NCBI RefSeq assembly: GCF_024218775.1 | Contig: NZ_CP100404.1 | Location: 3,162,001-3,226,000 of the forward strand | Direction: 5' to 3' | From: Haloarcula marina | GTDB lineage: Archaea; Halobacteriota; Halobacteria; Halobacteriales; Haloarculaceae | Length of the DNA: 64,000 nt | Shown: in pieces, positions 1 to 7,358 of the stretch | Position numbering within the stretch: position 1 is the first letter of the stretch | How the letters are laid out: each line of letters opens with the position of its first letter | Notes under the pieces: model-generated | The model's input: only the letters and a program-made list of their open reading frames with translations | Databases searched by the model: none | What the model was told of the DNA's origin: nothing | Translations under genes and position numbers: made by a program

Positions 1-304
1 TCAGCGCGAGTGCGACGGTGGCGAGGGCGTTGCCCGCCAATCTGTCGTCGGTCGGGTCGAAGGATAGCAGGCCGAGGTGAAACGCCGTCGAGAACCGCGC
101 GGCGAGGATGCTCCCGAGGTTGCCCGCCATCCCGATGGTGACCGGGACGAGGACGAGGAGCGAGGGGTAGCGAAGCAGCGTCGACTCGAACGTATCGAGG
201 ACGAGACCACTCCCGAGTTCGATGGCCGTCAGCACCACCAGCACGGGGAACATCCGGCGGACGATACCCCGGACGGACCACGCCGAGGACGCCACGTCAG
301 CCAC
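1..304 (-). CDS. MgtE-type divalent cation transporter half-protein (partial)
   Basis: The reading frame runs off the left edge after about 101 codons, so only the N-terminal part is present. It contains hydrophobic stretches such as FPVLVVLTAIELGSGLVL and YPSLLVLVPVTIGMAGNLGS. The second matches LLVLVPALLATRGNVYGS in the gene before it, the pattern of the MgtE/SLC41 membrane domain that moves Mg2+ or similar cations. A GTG start is chosen because it overlaps the stop of the preceding gene by a few bases; a second in-frame GTG lies at 295. The two genes look like a co-transcribed pair of half-transporters, probably assembling as a heterodimer (inference). The substrate metal cannot be read from sequence. 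Confidence 0.75.
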   Translation of the reverse strand, partial: MADVASSAWSVRGIVRRMFPVLVVLTAIELGSGLVLDTFESTLLRYPSLLVLVPVTIGMAGNLGSILAARFSTAFHLGLLSFDPTDDRLAGNALATVALAL

Positions 305-875
305 CTCCCAGCGCGAGGACGATGCGCGTCGCCGCCAGCAGCGTCGCCACGCCCACCACGTCGCCCGTCGTCGTCACAACCGGCCCGGCGAGCGTGTCCG
401 GGTTGAGGCCGCGCCGGTAGCCGACGAACACCACCGAGACGACGGCGATAGTGAGGAGGACGCCCGAGACGAACCCGGCGATCAGCGCGATACCGACGAG
501 CGTCCACAGCGACGCCGACGGCCGACCGAGCGCCAACAAGAGCGCGACGGCCAGCACCGCCGCCACGCCGCTGACGAGGACCCCGTTCGTGAGCGCCGCC
601 ACCACCGCCGCGTTCACGCGGTGGTCGGCGAGCGAGAACCGGGGTTCGACCAACCCCTGATGGAGCGCCGACCCGAGGCGCGCGCCGAGCGACCCGTAGA
701 CGTTGCCGCGGGTCGCCAACAGCGCCGGGACCAACACGAGCAGTCCCGCGACCTGTTCGAGTTCCGCGTCCATCCCCCCGAGGACGACGCCAGCGAAGAG
801 GCCGCCGACCGCGCTGAGCGTCAGCACCGGCAGCGACTCCCGGTAAGCCTCGACGGCCACCTCGCGGACGGTCAT
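297..875 (-). CDS. MgtE integral-membrane-domain protein (cation transporter half)
   Basis: This 192-residue protein is nearly all membrane: about five hydrophobic helices and no cytoplasmic N or CBS domain, so it is the MgtE membrane domain alone. LLVLVPALLATRGNVYGS (around residues 50-67) is the family's conserved helix, with PVVTTTGDVVGVATLL near the C-terminus. Such proteins conduct Mg2+ or related divalent cations across the cytoplasmic membrane. The ATG at 875 is preferred over longer in-frame starts because the family begins near TVREVAVEAYRESLPVL. The gene is divergent from surE and overlaps the next MgtE half-gene, which suggests one transcript. Confidence 0.85.
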   Translation of the reverse strand: MTVREVAVEAYRESLPVLTLSAVGGLFAGVVLGGMDAELEQVAGLLVLVPALLATRGNVYGSLGARLGSALHQGLVEPRFSLADHRVNAAVVAALTNGVLVSGVAAVLAVALLLALGRPSASLWTLVGIALIAGFVSGVLLTIAVVSVVFVGYRRGLNPDTLAGPVVTTTGDVVGVATLLAATRIVLALGGG

Positions 876-966
876 TATCGGACCGACAGGGCGCATTCGG
901 AAAAAGAGGGGTGGTCCGGCGTCCGCGACCGAAGCGTTCAGGCCCGTTCGCCCCAACCCACAGGCG

Positions 967-1833
967 ATGGACGAGCCACGGGTCCTCCTGACGAACGACG
1001 ACGGTATCGACGCCCCCGGTCTCGCGAGCCTCTACGAGGAACTCACCGCAGTCGCCGACGTGACGGTCGTCGCGCCCGCCGAGAACCAGAGCGGCGTCGG
1101 CCGGACCCGAAGCCACCGCACCACCCGCGAAGAGCACCCGTGGGGGTACGCCCTCCACGGCACGCCCGCCGACTGCGCCGCCTACGGCCTGCGCGGCCTC
1201 GACGCGGAGTTCGACCTCGTGGTCTCGGGGTGCAACCACGGCCCGAACGCCGGGAACTACGTCGTCGGACGCTCGGGGACCGTCGGGGCCTGCGTCGAGG
1301 CGGGCTTTCTGGGCGTCCCCGGCGTCGCCGTCTCCGCCTATCACTGCGAGGACTTCTTCGTCTCGCCCGCCGACTCCTACGACTTCGACCGCCCCGCCCG
1401 GGTCGCAACGGAAGTCGTCGTCCGCGCCCTTTCGGGCGGCGTCTTCGAGACGGCGGACTTCCTCAACGTCAACGTCCCCGTCGACGTGGCCGACCCCGAG
1501 ATGCGCCTGACCGAACCGCACCACGACTACGACTTACAGGTCGAACACGACACCCAGACGGCTGTCGACGAACAGGCCAACAACGGGACTGAGGGCGACA
1601 TCGCCCTCCGGGACGTGGTGTGGCCCGACACCGTCGGGTGGGAGAACCCCTTCGCCAGTGACGTTCCCTTAGGCGACCGCTACCCCGTCGGAACCGACCG
1701 CCGCGCACTGGTCGACGGCGAGGTCAGCGTCTCGCCGCTGACCGCCCCCGCCGTCGGCGTCCAGTCGAGCGCACTCGAAACGCTGGTCACCGGATTCAAC
1801 GAGAGCGGGGCCGCTCGGAAGCGAGCGGAGTAG
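967..1833 (+). CDS. surE: 5'-nucleotidase SurE
   Basis: SurE is a metal-dependent phosphatase that removes the phosphate from nucleoside 5'-monophosphates and sometimes 3'-monophosphates or short polyphosphate. The N-terminal LLTNDDGIDAPG supplies the metal-binding Asp-Asp pair. VVAPAENQSGVG and VVSGCNHGPNAGNYVVGRSG are the other conserved active-site blocks (SGxNxGxN type; here SGCNHGPN). At 288 residues it is slightly longer than bacterial SurE (about 250), the extra being an acidic C-terminal half. It is transcribed away from the MgtE pair with a short divergent promoter region. No partner function is suggested by its neighbours. Confidence 0.93.
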   Translation: MDEPRVLLTNDDGIDAPGLASLYEELTAVADVTVVAPAENQSGVGRTRSHRTTREEHPWGYALHGTPADCAAYGLRGLDAEFDLVVSGCNHGPNAGNYVVGRSGTVGACVEAGFLGVPGVAVSAYHCEDFFVSPADSYDFDRPARVATEVVVRALSGGVFETADFLNVNVPVDVADPEMRLTEPHHDYDLQVEHDTQTAVDEQANNGTEGDIALRDVVWPDTVGWENPFASDVPLGDRYPVGTDRRALVDGEVSVSPLTAPAVGVQSSALETLVTGFNESGAARKRAE

Positions 1834-1940
1834 CGGGGGTCCGCAGGAACCTGGGACAGCGATGCGACGAGCGTCGCGACCCACAGCGTAGTAGCGGCCC
1901 CGGCGGAGCGGCGACCGACCCGCGAGCGGCCCGTCGGGCG

Positions 1941-1950
1941 ATTATTTACC
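1941..1950 (+). promoter_or_regulatory. TATA-like box for the YihY/BrkB gene
   Basis: The AT-rich attatttacc stands out in GC-rich DNA and is centred about 28 bases before the ATG at 1973. That is the spacing expected for a leaderless archaeal transcript and it supports the chosen start. Confidence 0.55.
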
Positions 1951-1972
1951 AGCGGGTGACATACTGACGCAC

Positions 1973-3034
1973 ATGCGCGTCAGTCGTGCCCGCGTCGAGG
2001 AAGTGTTGTTGGCAATCGTCCACGAAGTCAGAGCGGAGAAGGTGACCTTCCTCGCGGGGTCTATCGCCTACCACGCGTTTCTCTCGATACTCCCCCTGTT
2101 GTTGCTGTTGCTCGCCGTCCTCCAGCGAACGGAGAATCTCGCTCTCAGGGACTCTATCGTCGGTATCATGCAGTTGGTGCTGACCCAACAGGCCAGCGAC
2201 GTCATCCAGCAGGGACTGACCGAGGCCGACGCATCCATCTCCATCCTCGGCATCGTCATCCTCGTCTGGGGGGCGCTCCGCATCTTCCGCGGCCTCGATA
2301 CGGCCTTCTCGGACATCTACGAGACCGAACGCTCGAACACCTTCCTCGACCAACTCAGCGACGGCATCCTCCTGCTCGTGACCGTCGGCATCGCCATCAT
2401 CGCCGCCAGCCTCGTCGGGAACGCCATCTCCCTCGACGGCGACGGACTCCTGACGACGCTCTTGCGGGGCGCGCTCACCACCGCCGGACTGTTCGTCGTC
2501 TTCTATCCGATGTACTACATCTTCCCCGACACCGACTGCTCGCTCGTCGAAGTCGTCCCCGGAACGGTCTTCGCCGCCGTCGGTATCGCCGTCGCGCAAG
2601 TCCTCTTCACGACGTTCAAAGCCGGGAGCGCGGGCGGGAACCTCGTCGCCAGCATCGTCCTCCTGCTGACGTGGCTGTACGTCGTCGGCCTCGTCATCCT
2701 GCTGGGCGTCGCCATCAACGCCGTCCTCTCGAACCGCTCGGGGGACGTGGACATCGACCCGGTGTTGGGCGGCGTCCCGCGGCGGAAAGGCGACGGCCTG
2801 ACCACCGTCGACCGGAAGGCGCTCCTGACGGATTTAGACGAACTGGCGACGCTGCTGCGCGAACGCGACGACCCAATGACGGTTCGCGTCGCTGGCGAGG
2901 AGTTCGAAATCGCCTCGCCGGAGACGGCCCGCATCGAGTCCTCGACGGCGGTCTTCGGCCTCGACGACTCGGTGGGGCTGACGCTGCGCTGGTGGCCCGA
3001 TACGGACGCCTCACAGCGCGACGACGAGGAGTGA
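1973..3034 (+). CDS. YihY/virulence factor BrkB family membrane protein
   Basis: A 353-residue polytopic membrane protein of the YihY/BrkB (UPF0761) family. Around residues 25-40 it has the family's FLAGSIAYHAFLSILPLLLLLL helix, in which the invariant Tyr-His-Ala-Phe motif lies. Further helices follow around residues 85-105, 125-145, 165-180, 195-215 and 225-250. The last 100 residues are soluble and acidic, a common haloarchaeal extension. The molecular role of the family is unsettled; the names ribonuclease BN and transporter are both historical. It stands alone, with an AT-rich promoter 28 bases upstream. Confidence 0.85.
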   Translation: MRVSRARVEEVLLAIVHEVRAEKVTFLAGSIAYHAFLSILPLLLLLLAVLQRTENLALRDSIVGIMQLVLTQQASDVIQQGLTEADASISILGIVILVWGALRIFRGLDTAFSDIYETERSNTFLDQLSDGILLLVTVGIAIIAASLVGNAISLDGDGLLTTLLRGALTTAGLFVVFYPMYYIFPDTDCSLVEVVPGTVFAAVGIAVAQVLFTTFKAGSAGGNLVASIVLLLTWLYVVGLVILLGVAINAVLSNRSGDVDIDPVLGGVPRRKGDGLTTVDRKALLTDLDELATLLRERDDPMTVRVAGEEFEIASPETARIESSTAVFGLDDSVGLTLRWWPDTDASQRDDEE

Positions 3035-3077
3035 GAGTCGCCGAGTGACGAACTCCGCGGCCCCGGCGACTCGGCGA

Positions 3078-3476
3078 CTACGCCGTCCGGTCGCTACAGA
3101 CCAGCACCGGCCGCTCTGTTCCGAGGACGACCTGTTGGGTGACGCTCCCGAACAGCGCCTTCCCCGCCGGTGAGCGCTTGCGGCCGCCGACCACGAGGAG
3201 GTCGGCGTCGAACTCGTCGGCGACTGCCAACAGTTCCGCTGCTGGTTCCCCGGTCCGCCCTTCGAGCGAGACGGCGATACCGGCGTCTTCGAGAATCTCG
3301 CGCGCCCGTCGAACCGAACCCACCTGCGTCACGGTGGCGGCCTCGGGGTTGTCTTCGAAATCGTGGACCAGCGTGACGTGCGTCGCCTCGCAGTCGAGGG
3401 GCATCTCGACCAGTTCCGTCGCCTGTGCGCGCGCTCGGTTCTCGTTGCGGTCGATGCCGACGACTATCTCGTACAT
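3078..3476 (-). CDS. Universal stress protein (UspA family)
   Basis: A compact 132-residue single-domain Usp. It opens with the beta strand YEIVVGIDRNEN and ends with the ATP-binding signature GGRKRSPAGKALFGSVTQ followed by RPVLVC, matching G-2x-G-9x-G(S/T). This predicts a nucleotide-binding cytoplasmic homodimer. The usual function is stress tolerance by an undefined mechanism. It is convergent with the YihY gene (43 bases apart), and a short spacer separates its 5' end from the srp54 terminus. A second Usp of different subtype lies at 55.1 kb. Confidence 0.9.
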   Translation of the reverse strand: MYEIVVGIDRNENRARAQATELVEMPLDCEATHVTLVHDFEDNPEAATVTQVGSVRRAREILEDAGIAVSLEGRTGEPAAELLAVADEFDADLLVVGGRKRSPAGKALFGSVTQQVVLGTERPVLVCSDRTA

Positions 3477-3530
3477 ACAGGCCAGTCACGTCGCAGAACC
3501 AAAGTCACGACACCGATAATGGTCGGGTCC

Positions 3531-4937
3531 TCAGTCGCCGAACGGCCCCATCCCGCCGCCGCCCATCCCGCCCATGCCGCCGCCACCGCCGCCGCCCTGC
3601 TGCATCTTCTTCATCATCCGCTCCATGTCGCCGTCGCCCATCCCCTGGAACTGCTTGAGCATCTGGTCCATCTGCTTGTGTTGCTGGAGCAGTTCGCGCA
3701 CGCGCTCCTCGGGCTTGCCGGACCCGCGGGCGATGCGCTCGGTTCGAGATTGGCCGACGACGCGCGGATTTTCGAGTTCCTCTTCGGTCATCGACTCCAT
3801 GATGACCTCGAAGTCGCGCATCCGCTCTTGGGTCACGTCCATCGCGTTGTCGGGCAGTTGGTCCATCAGCCCCCCGCCGAGGCCGGGAATCATGTCCATC
3901 ACCTGGTCGAGCGGCCCCATGTTGTTCATCGCCTCCATCTGCTTGCGCATGTCTTTCAGGGTGAACTGCCCCTCCAGCATGTCCTCGGGGTCCCAGTCTT
4001 CCTCGTCCTCGCCCGTCTCGTGCATCGCCCGCTCGACGCGTTCGGTGAGTTGCTTCAGGTCCCCCATCCCGAGCAGTCGGGAGATGAAGCCCGACGGCTC
4101 GAAACGCTCGATGTCCTTGACCGTCTCACCGGCCCCGAGGAAGGCGATGGTCGAGTCCGTCTCGTCGACGGCGGCGAGTGCCCCGCCACCCTTCGCCGTC
4201 CCGTCGAGTTTCGTGATGACCACGCCGTCGATGCCGATGGCCTCCTGGAAGTCCGCGGCCTGACTCTTCGCGCTCTGGCCCATCGCGGCGTCCAGCACGA
4301 GGAGGTTCCGGTCCGGTTGGACCTCCTGTTCGATGCGCTCTATCTGCTCGATGAGTTCCGCGTTCAGGCCGTCACGCCCCGCCGTGTCGACGATGCGCAC
4401 GTCGGCGTTCTCCGTCGCCGCCAGCCCCTCGCGGGCGATTTTCACCGGGTCGTCCTCGTCGGGGTCGCCGTAGAAGTCCACCTCGGCGCGCTCGGCCATC
4501 TCTTTCGATTGGTCGTACGCGCCGGGGCGGTCGGTGTCGGTCTGGATGATGGCCGGTCGCAGGCCCTTCGTCGAGAACCACCACGCCATCTTCGCCGCCG
4601 TCGTCGTCTTCCCCGACCCGTACAGGCCCGCGAGCATGATGGTCTGTTCTTCCAGCGGGAGGTCCGTCGACTCGCCGACGAGGTCGACGAGTTCCTCGTA
4701 GACGATGCGGAGCACCCAGTCCCGCGGCGTCGTCCCGGCGGGCGGGTCCTCGTCGAGCGCGCGCGTCTTGATGTTCGAAGAGAGCTCTTGGACGAGCGAA
4801 ACGTCGACGTCGGCTTGTAGTAGCGACCGCTGAATCTCCTTGACGATGTCCTCGATGTCCTCCTCGGAGATGCGGGACTTCCCCCTGAGGTCGTCGAGCG
4901 TCCCCCGGAGAGAACTGCCCAAATCGTCGAGTACCAT
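3531..4937 (-). CDS. srp54: Signal recognition particle 54 kDa protein
   Basis: SRP54 is the GTPase that, bound to 7S RNA, recognises signal sequences on nascent chains and docks them to FtsY (also in this window at 10.3 kb). The N domain starts [17 protein letters not shown]. The G domain carries the P-loop [17 protein letters not shown], then VDTAGRD and [13 protein letters not shown]. The C-terminal M domain is methionine-rich ([20 protein letters not shown]) and ends in a Gly/Met tail. The start at 4937 is chosen because MVLDDLG is the family N-terminus. The frame stays open far upstream, but that extension crosses the oppositely oriented permease and cupin genes. Length is 468 residues, normal for archaea. 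Confidence 0.97.
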   Translation of the reverse strand: MVLDDLGSSLRGTLDDLRGKSRISEEDIEDIVKEIQRSLLQADVDVSLVQELSSNIKTRALDEDPPAGTTPRDWVLRIVYEELVDLVGESTDLPLEEQTIMLAGLYGSGKTTTAAKMAWWFSTKGLRPAIIQTDTDRPGAYDQSKEMAERAEVDFYGDPDEDDPVKIAREGLAATENADVRIVDTAGRDGLNAELIEQIERIEQEVQPDRNLLVLDAAMGQSAKSQAADFQEAIGIDGVVITKLDGTAKGGGALAAVDETDSTIAFLGAGETVKDIERFEPSGFISRLLGMGDLKQLTERVERAMHETGEDEEDWDPEDMLEGQFTLKDMRKQMEAMNNMGPLDQVMDMIPGLGGGLMDQLPDNAMDVTQERMRDFEVIMESMTEEELENPRVVGQSRTERIARGSGKPEERVRELLQQHKQMDQMLKQFQGMGDGDMERMMKKMQQGGGGGGGMGGMGGGGMGPFGD

Positions 4938-5030
4938 TGTTGTGCCGGGGTACGCGACCGCACCGTAAAGGCTTGTTGTCAGCATCGGCGTGACGAAAGG
5001 GACAAGACCGCCAGTCCGTTGGTGTCGACA

Positions 5031-5936
5031 ATGGCCGTCCTCGGACAACTCGGGTACATGCTCGCCTTCCTCGCCGCTGGCGTGGGCCTGCGCCGCGTCG
5101 GCGTCTTGGACGACGAGCGGACGGACCTGCTGACCGCGCTGGCCTTCTACGTCGCCCTGCCCGCGCTCGTGTTCGCCTCGACGTACGGGCGACCGCTCGG
5201 CGAACTCGTCTCGCCCGCCCTGCTGATCGGCTTTTGGGCGGTCCTCGCGTCGACGGTCGGTCTCAGTTGGCTCCTCAACCGCGGCCGCGGCGACGCCCGC
5301 AAGAGCGTCGCCGTCGTCCAGTCCTACCACGGCAACATGGGCTTTCTCGGCCTGCCGCTGGTGGCCGCGACGCTGGGCGGGGACGCCGCCGCCGTCGCCA
5401 GCGTCATCCTCGGCGTGGGTTCGCTGAGCTTCGTCTTCATCACCGTCTTCCTCTTGATTCGGCTGAACGACAGCGACGCGTCGCTCGTGGGCGAACTCCG
5501 CGAACTGCTGACCAACCCGGTGTTGCTGGCGCTGGCGGCCGGTATCGGTGCATCGCTCGCGGGCGTCGGCGTTCCGGCGGCGGTGCTGGCTGGGATGGAC
5601 GCCCTCTCCGCACTCGCGCTCCCCCTCGCCCTGCTCTGTATCGGCGGGACGCTCGATACGGACCTCTCGCTCGGGTCGGTTCGGGAGAGCGCCAGCATCG
5701 TCGCGCTCAAGGTGGTGTGGATGCCCGCGCTGGCGTGGGCCGTCTTCTCCGCACTCGGACTCGGACCGACGGCGCTGGCCGCCGCCGTCGTCATGCTCGG
5801 CGTCCCAACCGCCGTCTCGACGTACGTCTACACGAACGAACTCGGTGGCGACGCCGCCTTCGCCTCGCTCAACGTCTTCGTGACGACGGTAGCCTCGCTC
5901 GGAACGCTCTCCGTGCTCGTCTGGCTGTTCGGCTGA
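5031..5936 (+). CDS. AEC family transporter (auxin efflux carrier type permease)
   Basis: A 301-residue protein with about ten membrane helices and the inverted-repeat layout of the AEC superfamily. Conserved features are the first helix [32 protein letters not shown], the central [15 protein letters not shown] block, and [16 protein letters not shown] near the end. Members export or import small organic anions; the substrate is unknown here. The ATG at 5031 is preferred over upstream TTG/GTG codons. It is divergent from srp54 and followed by a cupin and KDPG aldolase on the same strand, but those have their own promoter boxes, so co-transcription is not required. Confidence 0.85.
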   Translation: MAVLGQLGYMLAFLAAGVGLRRVGVLDDERTDLLTALAFYVALPALVFASTYGRPLGELVSPALLIGFWAVLASTVGLSWLLNRGRGDARKSVAVVQSYHGNMGFLGLPLVAATLGGDAAAVASVILGVGSLSFVFITVFLLIRLNDSDASLVGELRELLTNPVLLALAAGIGASLAGVGVPAAVLAGMDALSALALPLALLCIGGTLDTDLSLGSVRESASIVALKVVWMPALAWAVFSALGLGPTALAAAVVMLGVPTAVSTYVYTNELGGDAAFASLNVFVTTVASLGTLSVLVWLFG

Positions 5937-5940
5937 CCGC

Positions 5941-5953
5941 ACGCTTTTGCCCC
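5941..5953 (+). promoter_or_regulatory. Promoter element acgcttttgcccc before the cupin gene
   Basis: A 13-base element beginning 32 bases upstream of the cupin ATG, its T-run centred near -28. The identical 13 bases occur at the same distance before the KDPG aldolase gene, so this is probably the TATA/BRE-equivalent region of both. Identity was seen by eye; function is inferred. Confidence 0.5.
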
Positions 5954-5972
5954 GCGGGACCGCCTCCTCGCT

Positions 5973-6353
5973 ATGGGCTACCACCACATCGACCCCGAGG
6001 ACCTCCCCGAGACAGCGGACTACCCGTGTGACCGCCGCGGTATCGCCGATGCCGCCGAACTCCACGCGCTCCACGCCGCCACCTACGAGATGGCCCCCGG
6101 CGAGCAGTTGCCCCGGAGTTACCACTACCACCAGCAACGCGAGGAACTGTTCTACGTCCTCACCGGCACGCTCCACGTCGAGACGCCCGAGGAGGAGTTC
6201 GTCGTCCCCGCCGACGAGGTGTTCGTCGCCGAACCCGAGAGCCCACACCGGGCGTTCACCCCCGCCGACGCCGACGGCCCGACGAAGGTGCTCGGCGTCG
6301 GCGCGCCGAAGACGGACATCGCGCTGCCGTACGACCCGGACAGCGAGGACTAA
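5973..6353 (+). CDS. Cupin-domain protein
   Basis: A small single-cupin protein of 126 residues. The first cupin motif is [16 protein letters not shown], giving a His-X-His and a Glu as likely metal ligands. The second is [17 protein letters not shown], where the His completes the site. The fold is a metal-binding beta barrel. Members serve as sugar isomerases, dioxygenases or sensors, and nothing here decides between these. Its position directly before KDPG aldolase, with an identical promoter element, hints at a link to sugar metabolism (inference). The ATG sits 32 bases after the start of its promoter element, consistent with a leaderless message. Confidence 0.85.
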   Translation: MGYHHIDPEDLPETADYPCDRRGIADAAELHALHAATYEMAPGEQLPRSYHYHQQREELFYVLTGTLHVETPEEEFVVPADEVFVAEPESPHRAFTPADADGPTKVLGVGAPKTDIALPYDPDSED

Positions 6354-6365
6354 CGCCTTTCACCT

Positions 6366-6378
6366 ACGCTTTTGCCCC
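6366..6378 (+). promoter_or_regulatory. Promoter element acgcttttgcccc before the KDPG aldolase gene
   Basis: Exact copy of the element before the cupin gene, beginning 33 bases before the aldolase ATG. A related acgctttt box (near 23229) precedes sufU, so this is likely a general promoter type in this genome, not a private operator. Confidence 0.5.
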
Positions 6379-6398
6379 CTGCCCGCGCACGGCCACGT

Positions 6399-7049
6399 AT
6401 GACGAGCAAACAGGCAGTTCAGCAGGGACTCATCGACAGCGGCGTCACCGCCGTCCTCCGCGGCATCCCCGAGGAGAAGATGGTCGACGTAGCGAAGGCC
6501 ATCCACGAGGGCGGCGTCACGGCGCTGGAACTCACCGCCGACGCCAAGCGGTGTTCGGACATGATTGCCGCCGTCGACAAGGAACTGGAAGGCACGGACG
6601 CCATCATCGGCGCTGGCACCGTGATGGACGCCGCCGCCGCGCGCAACGTCATCGAGGCCGGGGCGGAGTTCGTCCTCGCGCCGAACCTCAACGAGGACGT
6701 CATCGACGTGTGCAACCGCGAGGGTGTCGTCGTCGTCCCCGGCGTCATGACGCCCAGCGAGGCCGCCGACGCGATGGAGGCGGGCGCAGACATCCTGAAG
6801 ATGTTCCCGGCCTCCACCGTCGGCCCGGGCCACATCGGCGCGCTCCAGGGACCGCTCGGCGACATCCCCATCATGCCGACCGGCGGCGTCTCCGTCGACA
6901 ACGTCGCAGAGTACTTCGACGCCGGTGCCGTCGCCGTCGGCGCTGGCTCCGCCCTCGTCGACTACGAGGCCATCGAGAACGACGACATGGACCAAGTGCG
7001 CGAGAGCGCCGCCGCGTTCGTCGAGGCCGTCGAGGCCGCGAGAGAGTAG
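6399..7049 (+). CDS. eda: 2-dehydro-3-deoxy-6-phosphogluconate (KDPG) aldolase
   Basis: A 216-residue class I aldolase of the bacterial Eda type. It splits KDPG into pyruvate and glyceraldehyde 3-phosphate, the last specific step of the semi-phosphorylative Entner-Doudoroff route used by haloarchaea. Conserved blocks are GVTAVLRG (the Arg binds substrate), GGVTALELTAD with the catalytic Glu, IIGAGTVMD, FVLAPNLNEDV, DILKMFPASTVGPGHI with the Schiff-base Lys, and PTGGVSVDN. The ATG at 6399 is chosen by family N-terminus and by promoter spacing; earlier in-frame codons are ignored. Dehydrogenases of a sugar-oxidation locus lie at 57-63 kb in the same window. Confidence 0.93.
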   Translation: MTSKQAVQQGLIDSGVTAVLRGIPEEKMVDVAKAIHEGGVTALELTADAKRCSDMIAAVDKELEGTDAIIGAGTVMDAAAARNVIEAGAEFVLAPNLNEDVIDVCNREGVVVVPGVMTPSEAADAMEAGADILKMFPASTVGPGHIGALQGPLGDIPIMPTGGVSVDNVAEYFDAGAVAVGAGSALVDYEAIENDDMDQVRESAAAFVEAVEAARE

Positions 7050-7358
7050 CGAGGGGCGCGCGACTGCGAGGAGCGCGGTCCTCGGTGGAGCGGGGAGCGC
7101 AAGCGACCCGCGGAACGACAGCGAGGGTCTGAGCGGAGCGAGGACCCTCGACGGAACGCCGACGACCCCCGTTTTTCTCGACGCACACCGCGAGCGATAG
7201 CGCCGCCGAAGAGTCGCCGAAACAAGCAAAACAATTATGAAATAGTATTTCACAAATAATCGTATGCGAACGAGTGGCGCGGTGATTGGGGTGGACGGGG
7301 GACAGTGGTGGGAACACACGTGGGGTGGCCGTGACCGGCCGGACGGGCGGGGTCGCCG
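7050..7358. other. Intergenic region before the transducer-like gene
   Basis: 309 bases without a convincing gene. The first 170 are GC-rich with repetitive gagcg-type sequence. The rest, about 7210-7265, is markedly AT-rich and holds the palindrome listed separately. No tRNA or small ORF with haloarchaeal codon bias was recognised. Confidence 0.6.
7238..7252. promoter_or_regulatory. Palindrome TGAAAT-AGT-ATTTCA in an AT-rich block
   Basis: Perfect 6-base arms around a 3-base centre, inside the only AT-rich stretch upstream of the transducer-like gene and about 107 bases before its ATG. It may be a regulator site or an upstream promoter giving a leadered message. The function is not shown by sequence. 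Confidence 0.35.

Noticed and set aside
229-1592. Long overlapping frames on both strands across mgtE and surE
   Set aside because: They cross real genes in the wrong frame, with Arg/Pro-rich composition typical of antisense GC-rich DNA.
3363-4820. 485-codon frame opposite srp54
   Set aside because: His/Leu/Val/Arg shadow of a highly conserved gene; no independent start or domain.
3531-6248. A single 905-codon minus-strand open frame through srp54 and beyond
   Set aside because: SRP54 ends its family N-terminus at 4937. The extension lies antisense to a clear permease and a cupin and has no domain of its own; it is a GC-rich shadow.
7050-7210. Possible small gene or RNA in GC-rich gagcg-type sequence
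   Set aside because: The pattern is common filler between haloarchaeal genes; no stable frame or fold was found.
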